64,000 nt of DNA from Enhygromyxa salina (lineage in GTDB: Bacteria; Myxococcota_A; Polyangia; Nannocystales; Nannocystaceae): NCBI RefSeq assembly GCF_002994615.1, contig NZ_PVNK01000138.1, positions 1-64,000 on the forward strand. Direction: 5' to 3'. Made by a program: the position numbers and the translations under genes. Below are positions 10,242-18,361 of this stretch, one piece after another (within the stretch, counting starts at the first letter, position 1; each line of letters begins with the position of its first letter). Under the pieces are notes generated by a model that did no database searches, had not been told where the DNA came from, and saw only the letters and a program-made list of their open reading frames with translations.

Positions 10242-10807
10242 ACGCGCTCTTCGATGCAAGGCGCCCGATCGTGGTCGATCGGGCGCTTTTGTGATCTGGG
10301 CTCAGATCAACTACGAAGGACCACGGAGCTGACCCTGGCCGTCGCGCGCAAGTCACTGTTCAAGCTGCACAACGCCGTCGGCCTCGGCGTCCTCGTGTTG
10401 GTGTTGATCAGCGCGGTGACGGGCGCGGTGCTCAGCTTTCGCGGGCAGCTGGGCTACGTGCCGCCGAGCGCTCCGGTCGTCGCGGACCACCTGCCGCTCG
10501 AGCAGATCATCGCGCGGGCCGAGGCAGCGGGGGACGGCTCGCCCGCGACCGACGTCCAGCTGGCCCTCGAGCCCGAGGATCCCTACCTCGTGTGGCTCGA
10601 CGACGACGCCGAGACCGAGGTCTACCTCGACGGGGCCGGCGAGGTGCTCGCGACCCGCGAGGGGCGGTGGGGGCTGACGCGGATCCTGTTTCAGATCCAC
10701 ACCGGGGAGCTGCTCGGGCTCTTTGGTCAGGCGCTGATGGTCGCCGCGGCGCTCGGGCTGTGCCTGCTGGGGTGGTCGGGCTTTGGGATGTGGCGCTCAC
10801 GTCGTCG
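10221..10807 (+). repeat. Long direct repeat, copy 1 (sucD tail + terminator + PepSY gene)
   Basis: Comparing by eye with 15160-15746 gives a constant offset of 4,939 bases, no gaps and about eight substitutions over 587 bases. Similarity stops inside the last codons of the PepSY gene on the right and within sucD on the left. Because it starts inside sucD, this copy is the original and the other is the transplant. Confidence 0.9.
10261..10290 (+). terminator. Rho-independent terminator after sucD
   Basis: An 11-bp perfect stem GCGCCCGATCG/CGATCGGGCGC with loop TGGT is followed by TTTT. Repeated exactly at 15200-15229. Confidence 0.85.
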
Positions 10808-10826
10808 GCCCAAGGCGCGCGACTGA
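10329..10826 (+). CDS. PepSY-type membrane protein, copy 1
   Basis: Two membrane segments (near the N-terminus, LGVLVLVLISAVTGAVLSF, and near the C-terminus, ALMVAAALGLCLLGWSGFGM) enclose a periplasmic PepSY-like part (PLEQIIARAEAAG, then EVYLDGAGEVLATREG and ILFQIHTGELLG). This matches short PepSY-TM proteins linked to iron uptake or reductase functions; role here unknown. I prefer a CTG start at 10329: GAAGGA lies 8 bases upstream and family members begin near KSLFKLHNAVGLG. The in-frame ATG at 10254 would place the whole terminator inside the coding region. Near-identical copy at 15268. Confidence 0.65.
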   Translation: MTLAVARKSLFKLHNAVGLGVLVLVLISAVTGAVLSFRGQLGYVPPSAPVVADHLPLEQIIARAEAAGDGSPATDVQLALEPEDPYLVWLDDDAETEVYLDGAGEVLATREGRWGLTRILFQIHTGELLGLFGQALMVAAALGLCLLGWSGFGMWRSRRRPKARD

Positions 10827-11146
10827 GGGGCGGGGACGTCGAGATCCGCGATCGGGGTGGGCGGAGGATGGATCGGTGCGTCGCGAATGTGCCCCGAGGA
10901 CGGACGCGACATGGATGGGGTCGTCGTCCGCGCGTCCGCGGACGGACGCGACCTCGATGGACTCGTCTTGCGCGCAGCGCGTGGTTCACGGATCCACGCG
11001 TGGCAGAGCCCCTCGTGGCGTTCCAGGCAAACCTCGACACCGTCGAGAGACGATCGGTGCGCGCAACCTCGAGCGGCCCACTTACCAACCGCTGCTGCCC
11101 TCGCGGATCCCTCAGAGCATCAACATCTGAGCTCAGGCGGCCGATC
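10827..11146. other. Intergenic stretch with short direct repeats
   Basis: No convincing gene. GGACGGACGCGAC followed by a GATGG core occurs twice (about 10898 and 10941), and the interval CGCGTCCGCGGACGGACGCG is nearly palindromic. Open frames here are Arg-rich shadows. Confidence 0.45.
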
Positions 11147-11542
11147 TCACGGTCGGGCGACCGCGGTGAGCCTGAGCTCGTACTCGACCGACTCGCCGTC
11201 CTTGCGCAGCAAGACCCCGAGCGAGCCCGCGTCAATGCGGCAATCCCCGCGGATGGTCTCTCCGGCGAAGCTGCACACCGCGTCCTCGGCTGTCACACTC
11301 GCCTCGTCTGCGAGGTCGATCGCGTGATCGAACAACAGAACCTCCACCCTCGCGCTCGCGCTCAACTGCACGTGCACGGTCCCGTCATCCGCGACGAGGA
11401 AGTGATGTCGATGGACGCCCGCGAGCTCGCGCGCCCCTTCGAACAGCACCACAGGCTCGGTACCCAAGGCCTGGCCCTCTCGCCGACAAGCACCAGCAAC
11501 GCACAGCAGCGTGAGCAGTGCCGCTACGAGTCGGAGAGTCAC
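11147..11542 (-). CDS. Small lipoprotein of unknown function
   Basis: The 131-aa product starts MTLRLVAALLTLLCVAGAC, a lipoprotein signal with lipobox VAGAC. The remainder is beta-rich (VVLFEGARELAGVHRHHFLV, EVLLFDHAIDLAD, VEYELRLTAVARP) with a probable disulfide pair (VCSFAG, GDCRID). No family recognised. Lies in the segment between the two copies of the 587-bp repeat. Confidence 0.65.
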   Translation of the reverse strand: MTLRLVAALLTLLCVAGACRREGQALGTEPVVLFEGARELAGVHRHHFLVADDGTVHVQLSASARVEVLLFDHAIDLADEASVTAEDAVCSFAGETIRGDCRIDAGSLGVLLRKDGESVEYELRLTAVARP

Positions 11543-11811
11543 GGCCCCCCCTTGTACTGCGTTTCAGAGCCCGCTTGTAGTGGGGTGTTCGACGGCGATG
11601 TGGCGCAAAGTAAAGACTGCTAGGGTCTCCGACGGGGTGCGGAGTTTCGCAATGATGGCGCGGACTTGGCACGCACCCCGTTGGAATTGCTTGGGTTTCT
11701 CGTGCCGTTGGTTCCGGGGGGTTCCGCGGTGGGGAGCGGGTAGGTGCAGGTTCACAGCACATCCGCAGCACCAACTCTCGGCGTCTGGATGGCGGACGAG
11801 CTCAGCGGTGA

Positions 11812-11961
11812 GGCCACTCGTGGGCCTGGCTGATGCAACGGGTCTTCGCGCATGAGGTCCTGGTCTGCCAGCGCTGCAAGGGCGACATGCGCCTGGTGGA
11901 GGTCATCAACGACAGCGACGAGATCGCGCGCGCCCTCGCCGAAGCTCGAGCCTGGCCCCAC
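11812..11961 (+). pseudogene. IS91-type transposase C-terminal remnant
   Basis: The frame reads HSWAWLMQRVFAHEVLVC, then QRCKGDMRLVEVIND. This matches the conserved end of Y2 (IS91-family) transposases: HxWAxLMxRVF...DVLxCPxCxGxMRL, with two CxxC-like cysteines. An in-frame stop at 11809 cuts it off and nothing else of the enzyme is visible. The neighbouring 11543-11811 shows no gene. Likely a dead insertion remnant. Confidence 0.6.
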
Positions 11962-12109
11962 CGTCTGTGGCCTCGCGGACAGCCTCTCACACGTGACAAC
12001 GCTCGCCGAAGCAGGCTCGCGCCACATGCGCGACGTCAAATTGGTGCTTCGGCGGCCTTGAGCGCCGCCGCGCACGAGGTCCCGGACCAGATGGTGATAG
12101 AGTTCGTCA

Positions 12110-13915
12110 GTGTCGAGGTCGTTGAAGTTTCTCGCGCATTTTTCCTCGCTAGCCGTCATCGTGCCGCTGTCGGCGTTCTCGAGCGCGTGCTCGGACGGTC
12201 GGGCGGGGAGCGTGTGCACGTCGAGCGCCGACTGCTCGGTCGACCTCGTCTGCGTCCACGCCAGAGGCGCGACCTCGGGCATCTGTATCGAACCCGACGA
12301 AGACCACGGCGCGCTGCCACCACCGCCATCGGGAGGTGGCCTGGCCCTGACGGTCAACAGGGACGTCGACATCCTGTTCGTGATCGACAACTCGGGGTCG
12401 ATGGGCGAGGAGCAGGCGATCCTGGCCGACAACTTCGGCAGCTTCATCGCGGTGCTCGAGGCCGAGGGCGTCGAGGCCAACTACCGCATCGGCATCACCA
12501 CCTCCGACAGCGGCAACCCCTCGTGTCCCTCGGGTGTGACCACCCCGGAGGCCGGTCAGCTGGTCCTGTCGTCTTGCAAAGATCGCATCGGGGAGTTCAC
12601 CTTCAACAACGGCGAGATCGACGTCACTGACCTCGCCTGCAACGACATCTGCACGCTGAGCGCCGCAGAGCTCGAGATCCTGCCGACGACCACCGACGTC
12701 GACAGCAACGCCGTCCCGCGCCCGTGGCTCGAGAACATCGAGGGCAGGAAGAACATCCCCGAGGCCACCGACGTGGGCGAGGCCTTCAAGTGCTTCGGCC
12801 CTCAGGGCATCAACGGCTGCGGCTTCGAGTCGCAGCTCGAGTCGATGTACCTCGCGCTGACTCGTGCCCAGGACTCGAACGAGGCCAGCTACGGATTTCT
12901 CCGCGCCAACGCGATCCTCGCGGTCGTGGTCGTGACCGACGAGGCCGACTGCTCGTACAACAAGTCCTACTCGGAGATCTTCGAGCAGGACGGCAACCGC
13001 GTGTTCTGGTCCGATCCCAACGCGTCCTTCCCGAGCTCGGCGGTGTGCTGGAACGCTGGCGTCACCTGCACGGGTGACCCGAACAACTACGACTCCTGCA
13101 ATCCAGTCAACAAGGACGTCGACGGCAACGAGGACGTGAGCGAGGCCAACGCGGTCCTCCACCCGCTGAGCCGCTATGTGGGCCTGCTCGACGGCCTCGA
13201 GCAGGAGAAGCAGCAGCTCAACGCGGACCAGGAGGTCATCGTCGCCCTCATCGGTGGTGTGTCCAGCGACGGCGCGCCCTTCTACGCCGACGTGAGCACG
13301 ACGGACCCGGCGTTCCAGAGCGACTTCGGCATCGGGCCGGGCTGCGAGGCGCCCAATCCTTTCGATCCCGACCAGCCCGTTCAGGCCGTCCCGCCGGTTC
13401 GTCTGCGCGACGTCGTCGAGGACTTCACGCCGGGCAACATGTTCTCGATCTGCAATGACGACTATTCGGACGCGCTCGTGGCCATCGCCGCGAAGATCCG
13501 CGACGAGATTCAGCCCGCTTGCTACACCAAGTGCGTCAGGGACACGGACCCCGCCACCGAGCTCGTCGATCCCGTGTGCACGGTGCAAGAGGATCCGCCC
13601 GGCAACGACAACACGATCCTCGTCGAGGAGTGTGAGCGGGACGGCGGCGGCGCCTACGTCATCAATCCGACGACCAACGACTACACCATGCCCGCGGCCG
13701 ACGCGAACATCTGCTACGCGCTGCTGACCGACGCGACCATGTTGACGCCGTCGACCGCTGACGACATGTCGGATTCATGCGCCGAGCACAACTTCAACCT
13801 CGAGTTCGAGATTGCGCGCCGACCCGGCTTCCCGGCCGTCGGTGGCACCTCGATCTCGGCGACCTGCAGCCTGGTCGATTTCCCCGAGGTGACCTGTCCA
13901 GGCATTGGCGGCTGA
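12110..13915 (+). CDS. vWA-domain lipoprotein
   Basis: GTG 12110 starts a lipoprotein signal (MSRSLKFLAHFSSLAVIVPL, Cys in SAFSSAC). A short Cys-rich segment is followed by a von Willebrand A-like domain. DILFVIDNSGSMGEEQ carries the MIDAS motif DxSGS with Asp at residue ~93, and NAILAVVVVTDEADCS is the later metal-site strand. Large Cys-containing loops separate the elements. This type is common in myxobacteria and is presumed to act in surface interactions. The ferritin-like gene follows after 15 bases and is probably co-transcribed. Confidence 0.75.
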   Translation: MSRSLKFLAHFSSLAVIVPLSAFSSACSDGRAGSVCTSSADCSVDLVCVHARGATSGICIEPDEDHGALPPPPSGGGLALTVNRDVDILFVIDNSGSMGEEQAILADNFGSFIAVLEAEGVEANYRIGITTSDSGNPSCPSGVTTPEAGQLVLSSCKDRIGEFTFNNGEIDVTDLACNDICTLSAAELEILPTTTDVDSNAVPRPWLENIEGRKNIPEATDVGEAFKCFGPQGINGCGFESQLESMYLALTRAQDSNEASYGFLRANAILAVVVVTDEADCSYNKSYSEIFEQDGNRVFWSDPNASFPSSAVCWNAGVTCTGDPNNYDSCNPVNKDVDGNEDVSEANAVLHPLSRYVGLLDGLEQEKQQLNADQEVIVALIGGVSSDGAPFYADVSTTDPAFQSDFGIGPGCEAPNPFDPDQPVQAVPPVRLRDVVEDFTPGNMFSICNDDYSDALVAIAAKIRDEIQPACYTKCVRDTDPATELVDPVCTVQEDPPGNDNTILVEECERDGGGAYVINPTTNDYTMPAADANICYALLTDATMLTPSTADDMSDSCAEHNFNLEFEIARRPGFPAVGGTSISATCSLVDFPEVTCPGIGG

Positions 13916-13930
13916 GCCACCGCCGCCCTC

Positions 13931-15139
13931 ATGACGATGCAAAGCCCGAACCTCACACAGTCCTTCAAAGCTGCAATCATGGTCGCCCTCGGGCTCACGG
14001 CGTCGACCCTCGTCGGGGCCGGAGGCTGCGCGGATCGAGCGGGGCACGCGTTGTGTGTCGACACCGAGGTCGACTACGCGACCTGCGGGGACCTCCCGGA
14101 TCCGGGCCCCGAGGGGCCCGATCCAAACGACCTCGACGTGCGCTTCGTAGAGGTTTGTTTCGACGGCAGCGAGGGCTGTGATCCCTGCGCTGCCGAAGCG
14201 ATCACGGGCGCGGCCGTCGAGCGGCTCAATGGCCAGTGCGAGGTGGTTGACATTCAGCACGTGACCTTGACCTGTGGTCCCGACCCCGACCCCACGGTCG
14301 AAGACTGCTGCTACAAGGTTCGGTTGGAAGGGGACTTCTCCTGCGGGGTCGAGGGGCGCCCGCTGCTCGCCGGCGCCGAGCTGACTCCTCGAGTCGCAGC
14401 CTTGCAGACCGGCGACGCCTGGCTCGCGGGCACGGACCGCTTCGAGGGGCTCCGCCGGCCGCAGGACCCCAACACGGTCGAGGTCTTGCGCACCTACTGG
14501 CTCCGACGCGCGAGCTACGAACATGCTTCGGTCGCGGCCTTCGCCCGAGTGAGTCTGCAGCTGTTGTCGCTCGGGGCACCGGCGGGCTTGCTTCGTGCGA
14601 CGCAGGAGGCGATGGCCGACGAAGTCCGGCACGCGCGACTGAGCTTTGGGTTGGCCGCGTCCTATGGTGGCGCGCCGCCCTCCGAGGCAGGCCCCCTGCG
14701 CATCGATGGAGGGGTCACGACGGGGATGGAGCTCCAGACCGCGCTGCGCGAGGCCATCTTCGATGGTGCGCTGGGCGAAGGCGCCGCGACCATCGAGGCG
14801 CTCGAGGCCGCTCGATCGTGCGACGACCCGGTCGTGCGCGACGTCTTTCTGCGCATCGCGCAGGACGAGCAGCGTCACGCTTTGTTGGCCTATCAAACGG
14901 TGAAGTGGGCTCTGGTCGCCCACCCTCGGCGCGCGCGCGAGGTCGTTCGTGATTGTCTACGCGAGGGCCACCTCCGCGCGACCCCGCCAGCAGCCGAGCT
15001 CGGCGCTGCCGAGGACGACGCCCTGCGCCGCCACGGGCTGGTGGCATCCAACAGGCGAGCGTGGATCCGGCACGAGTCATGGAGCGGGGTCGTCGCGCCC
15101 ATACTCGCGACTATGTTGGCTTCGGGTTTGCGGTACTAG
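13931..15139 (+). CDS. Exported ferritin-like domain protein
   Basis: A signal-type N-terminus (AAIMVALGLTASTLVGAGGC) suggests a lipoprotein. Residues ~50-150 are Cys-rich. The C-terminal ~210 residues form a ferritin-like helical domain with three metal-binding pairs: YEHASVAAFARVSLQLL (E197, H198), ADEVRHARLSFG (E231, H234) and QDEQRHALLAYQ (E313, H316). A di-iron or other metal centre outside the cytoplasm is inferred. Known myxobacterial families have this layout without assigned function. Its TAG stop lies inside a CTAGCAG repeat. Confidence 0.7.
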   Translation: MTMQSPNLTQSFKAAIMVALGLTASTLVGAGGCADRAGHALCVDTEVDYATCGDLPDPGPEGPDPNDLDVRFVEVCFDGSEGCDPCAAEAITGAAVERLNGQCEVVDIQHVTLTCGPDPDPTVEDCCYKVRLEGDFSCGVEGRPLLAGAELTPRVAALQTGDAWLAGTDRFEGLRRPQDPNTVEVLRTYWLRRASYEHASVAAFARVSLQLLSLGAPAGLLRATQEAMADEVRHARLSFGLAASYGGAPPSEAGPLRIDGGVTTGMELQTALREAIFDGALGEGAATIEALEAARSCDDPVVRDVFLRIAQDEQRHALLAYQTVKWALVAHPRRAREVVRDCLREGHLRATPPAAELGAAEDDALRRHGLVASNRRAWIRHESWSGVVAPILATMLASGLRY

Positions 15140-15160
15140 CAGCTAGCAGCCCGGGGGCTA
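15136..15160. repeat. Dispersed CTAGCAG repeat, copy B, at a duplication junction
   Basis: CTAGCAG occurs twice in tandem, the second continuing CTAGCAGCCCGGGGGCTA. It contains the stop codon of the ferritin-like gene and directly abuts the left end of repeat copy 2, so it marks the rearrangement joint. Confidence 0.7.
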
Positions 15161-15746
15161 TGGCCTCGCTGATCGGCTGAACGCGCTCTTCGATGCAAGG
15201 CGCCCGATCGTGGTCGATCGGGCGCTTTTGTGATCCGGGCTCAGATCAACTACGAAGGACCACGGAGCTGACCCTGGCCGTCGCGCGCAAGTCCCTGTTC
15301 AAGCTGCACAACGCCGTTGGGCTCGGCGTCCTCGTGTTGGTGTTGATCAGCGCGGTGACGGGCGCGGTGCTCAGCTTTCGCGGGCAGCTGGGCTACGTGC
15401 CGCCGAGCGCTCCGGTCGTCGCGGACCACCTGCCGCTCGAGCAGATCATCTCGCGGGCCGAGGCAGCGGGGGACGGCTCGCCCGCGACCGACGTCCAGCT
15501 GGCCCTCGAGCCCGAGGATCCCTACCTCGTGTGGCTCGACGACGACGCCGAGACCGAGGTCTACCTCGACGGGGCCGGCGAGGTGCTCGCGACCCGCGAG
15601 GGCCGGCGGGGGCTGACGCGGATCCTGTTTCAGATCCACACCGGGGAGCTGCTCGGGCTCTTTGGTCAGGCGCTGATGGTCGCCGCGGCGCTCGGGCTGT
15701 GCCTGCTGGGGTGGTCGGGCTTTGGGATGTGGCGCTCGCGTCGTCG
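15160..15746 (+). repeat. Long direct repeat, copy 2
   Basis: About 98-99% identical by eye to 10221-10807. It begins with the orphan last six codons and stop of sucD (ATGGCCTCGCTGATCGGCTG, then A), proof that the block was copied from the sucD locus. The left joint lies on a CTAGCAGCCCGGG repeat. Confidence 0.9.
15200..15229 (+). terminator. Duplicated sucD terminator
   Basis: Same 11-bp stem GCGCCCGATCG/CGATCGGGCGC and T-tract as at 10261. Here it would end transcripts of the vWA/ferritin genes. Confidence 0.8.
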
Positions 15747-15768
15747 CCGGGTCAAGACCCGCGGTTGA
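15268..15768 (+). CDS. PepSY-type membrane protein, copy 2
   Basis: Paralogue of the 10329 gene with the same two membrane segments and PepSY-like centre. Visible differences are Ser for Ala in QIISRAEA, Arg for Trp in REGRRGLT, and a different tail (RSRRRRVKTRG). The reading frame is intact, so both copies could be expressed. The preferred start is again CTG with GAAGGA upstream; the alternative is ATG 15193. Confidence 0.65.
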   Translation: MTLAVARKSLFKLHNAVGLGVLVLVLISAVTGAVLSFRGQLGYVPPSAPVVADHLPLEQIISRAEAAGDGSPATDVQLALEPEDPYLVWLDDDAETEVYLDGAGEVLATREGRRGLTRILFQIHTGELLGLFGQALMVAAALGLCLLGWSGFGMWRSRRRRVKTRG

Positions 15769-15920
15769 CGTCTGGGCCGAGAATGATGGGAGACGGGCCT
15801 GCGGGACCCGACGGGGCCGCAGGGTTCATCCACTGGACGCCCCTCGTCGCTCGCGCTCAAGGCCATGGCTCCGCGTCACGTGGTTGTCGTCGCGTTCGCT
15901 CGCTCGCTATCATTCCGGCC

Positions 15921-16757
15921 ATGGGCGAGGGTGAGGGCGACCGGGCGCAGCCCGCGGGAGCTCGTGCGATGTACGGGCGGCTGTTCATTTTCAGCCTGGT
16001 CACTTACGTGCTCGCCTTCGTGCTCACGACGATCGCCCACGAGTTCGGACACGGGATCCTGTCTGCGGTCCTCGGTGGCGACCCCATCGTCCATCACGTC
16101 TACGTGGAGCACCACGGCCTCGAGGGCGGACCTCGGGCGGCGGCGTCCGCGGCCGGTCCGCTGGTCAGCTTGCTGCAAGGGGCGGCGCTGTGGTTGGTCC
16201 TGGCCAGGAGCACACGAGGCCCGAGCGTTGCTCGGCTGCTCGTGTTGTGGCTGTGCCTGCATGGCTTGATCAACTTCTTTGGCTATTTGATCACGACCCC
16301 CTTCGTCCCCAACGCCGACATCGGCAAGATCGCAACCTGGCTCGAGCTCCCCGCCCTCGCTCGCTGGGCCCTGTGCGCGATCGGCCTCGGCGGGATCACC
16401 TGGATCGGCTATTGGTCCCGGGCGCCGCTGTTGTCGTTCGTGGTCGAGGCCGAGACCGATCTGGACCTGGCCGCCCGAACCCGTCACGTGTACCTCACGG
16501 GTGTCGGGCCGTGGCTCCTCGGTTGGCTCGTCATCGCCCTTGCGAGCTGGCCCGCACCCCACTGGATCACCTACGCCTACCCCTTCTTCGCGGGCTTTTT
16601 CCTCATCACCACGGTCAAGGCGATCGGCGGGGCCCCGGTCGAGGGGGCCGCGCCCGCGTGGGTCAAGGCTCCGCTGTGGCCGTGGCTGCTGCTGCTCGCC
16701 GCCGTGCTCGTGATCTTCGCGACTGTACTTCGACCGGGCGTGGCCCTGGCCGGCTGA
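15921..16757 (+). CDS. M50-like membrane metalloprotease or related HExxH membrane protein
   Basis: The 278-aa polytopic protein carries the zinc-protease motif in the first membrane segment (LTTIAHEFGHGILSAVLGG, HEFGH). The later helix has HGLINFFGYLITTPFVPNAD, resembling the second M50 motif region. At least six hydrophobic segments are seen. Start ATG 15921 was chosen because the frame upstream overlaps the PepSY gene; ATG 15969 (MYGRLFIFSLV) is also possible. May be a site-2-protease relative or a non-proteolytic M50 homologue; substrate unknown. Confidence 0.65.
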   Translation: MGEGEGDRAQPAGARAMYGRLFIFSLVTYVLAFVLTTIAHEFGHGILSAVLGGDPIVHHVYVEHHGLEGGPRAAASAAGPLVSLLQGAALWLVLARSTRGPSVARLLVLWLCLHGLINFFGYLITTPFVPNADIGKIATWLELPALARWALCAIGLGGITWIGYWSRAPLLSFVVEAETDLDLAARTRHVYLTGVGPWLLGWLVIALASWPAPHWITYAYPFFAGFFLITTVKAIGGAPVEGAAPAWVKAPLWPWLLLLAAVLVIFATVLRPGVALAG

Positions 16758-17022
16758 CCCCGCGAGGACCGTCGAGGAAAGGGGGGCGGATCCGGGGTGA
16801 AGCCGCGGTCCCCGACCGGCGAGCCCATGCGCTCGGGCACGGTCCGCAGGTGCTCTTCGCCGAGACAGCGGAAGCGGTGGAGAGCGGCCCCCGAGTGGAC
16901 GACTCGGTCGACGGTGTGGTCGCGGAGCAGATTCAGGGCGTCTGTGAGCGCCTCGCCGTCGAGCTGCGAGCTGGTCTGCACCGGGGCAGGGTTTTACAGG
17001 CGCGGCGCCCAGTCAGGGGCGT
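16758..17022. other. Convergent intergenic stretch, possible gene remnant on the minus strand
   Basis: A minus-strand frame from about 16981 reads LTDALNLLRDHTVDRVVHSG, then ALHRFRCLGEEHLRT, which is protein-like. It then degenerates and runs antisense into the M50-like gene. It may be a truncated gene; no family recognised. Confidence 0.3.
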
Positions 17023-18249
17023 TCAGGCCGGCCCAACGCGGCGCTTTGCGACCGCGCGCGGGACCGCGTCGCGATCCCAGACAACCCGCAGCGGGCCCAG
17101 GACCTGCGCGGCGAGCCCGAGCGTGCGGGCCGTGTCGAGCTCCTCGGGCAGGTAGACCCCGGGCGCGGCCGTGCGCAGCTCGGACCACCCGGCGAGGACC
17201 CCGGCGGCGACCTGCAGCAGCGTGGCGTTGGTCGAGTAGGGCAGGGCGTCGGCCACGGGCGTGTCCCAGCCGACCCACAGCTCGCCGAGGGTCCGACTGC
17301 ACAGCAGCGCGCCGAGCCGGTTGAAGCCGCGCAGATCCTCGAGGTGGTCGGGCGGGTAGAGCCGCCGCGTGGGCCAGTCGTCGGGCAGGCGATCGGGCGC
17401 GGCCGCGAGCGCGGCCCTCGTCGCGGGCGGGGGTCGGTAGCAGTAGGCGAGCTCGACGCTGGGGTACATGGCCCCGAGGCTGACGAGCTCCTCGTGGGGC
17501 ACGATGTGGCCGTGGATCAGCTCGTCGCCGCAGCGGGCCTCGTAGAAGGCCCGGTGCGGCGGATGATCGAGGACCGCGGGCTCGCCGTTGACGGTCATCA
17601 TCGCCTCGGGCTCGAGGATCTCGTCGAGGCAGCCGTCGGGGCACCACGTGCACGGGAAGCGCTCGCTGGCGGGCTCGAGCGGCGTGGTCGTGGTCGTGGC
17701 GTCGAGCTCGGTCAGCAAGATCGCGTACAGATCGAGGGCGTCGAGGCTCGGCGCCCGGCCGCTGCGCGTGGCCAGCTCGTGGAGCCCGCGCGCGACCAAC
17801 ACGTTGATCAGCCCGGGGTTCATGCCCATGCACAACAGATGCACGCCGACCTCGACGTCGGGCGGATCGAAGAGCGCGCGGGATCGCAGCATGCAGCGGG
17901 CGTCGTCGGGGTCGAGGAGCTCGGTCCCCTGCCAGGTGTCGTAGGCGGTCGTCAGGTAGCTCGCGCCGACCTCGGCGCACGCGCTCATGCAGTCCCAGGT
18001 CCCGACGACCGCGAGCTCGATGACCTCGTCGGGGCGGTGCTCGCACAGCAGCCGCGCGATGTCCTGCTTGTTGTCGAGCTCGGTCGCGGGCAGCCAGCGG
18101 GCGAGGTCGGGCGTCGGGGTTGCGTGACTCGCGGGCGCGCGGTCGTGGAGCAGCAGCTCCGAGGTGCCAGGCAGCAGCGCCTGGCCTAGCGGGTGACCCT
18201 CGAGAAGCGCTAGTGTGGCCCTGCCAACTCCGCCAGCGGCGCCGAGCAT
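17023..18249 (-). CDS. Saccharopine-dehydrogenase/homospermidine-synthase-like oxidoreductase
   Basis: From ATG 18249 the protein opens with a Rossmann motif, MLGAAGGVGRATLALLEGH. DEVIELAVVGTWDCMSAC and SYLTTAYDTWQG follow, then MGMNPGLINVLVARGLHEL, which resembles the GxNPG segment of homospermidine synthases. Later: RFPCTWCPDGCLDEILEPEA, then HGHIVPHEELVSLG. Overall this is the saccharopine dehydrogenase/homospermidine synthase superfamily, usually NAD-dependent. An AAGG lies before ATG 18249; the frame is open to 18417 but that would overlap the divergent gene. The position opposite an aminopropyltransferase supports a polyamine role. Confidence 0.7.
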   Translation of the reverse strand: MLGAAGGVGRATLALLEGHPLGQALLPGTSELLLHDRAPASHATPTPDLARWLPATELDNKQDIARLLCEHRPDEVIELAVVGTWDCMSACAEVGASYLTTAYDTWQGTELLDPDDARCMLRSRALFDPPDVEVGVHLLCMGMNPGLINVLVARGLHELATRSGRAPSLDALDLYAILLTELDATTTTTPLEPASERFPCTWCPDGCLDEILEPEAMMTVNGEPAVLDHPPHRAFYEARCGDELIHGHIVPHEELVSLGAMYPSVELAYCYRPPPATRAALAAAPDRLPDDWPTRRLYPPDHLEDLRGFNRLGALLCSRTLGELWVGWDTPVADALPYSTNATLLQVAAGVLAGWSELRTAAPGVYLPEELDTARTLGLAAQVLGPLRVVWDRDAVPRAVAKRRVGPA

Positions 18250-18361
18250 CAGCACCTTGCGAGATCCGGGAGCCTGTGCGCCATGATTCGCCAAGGCGGG
18301 GTAGTCATACCACTCGACTCGCGCGGCCGTCGAGCGCGGCCCTGCCCAGCAAGAACCAGCA

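Noticed and set aside
11833..12630. A 265-codon frame continuing from the transposase remnant
   Set aside because: Past ~11961 it runs out of phase through the vWA lipoprotein gene.
15531..16757. A 408-codon frame starting inside the PepSY gene
   Set aside because: The first 130 codons are out-of-phase PepSY DNA; the true protein starts at 15921 or 15969.
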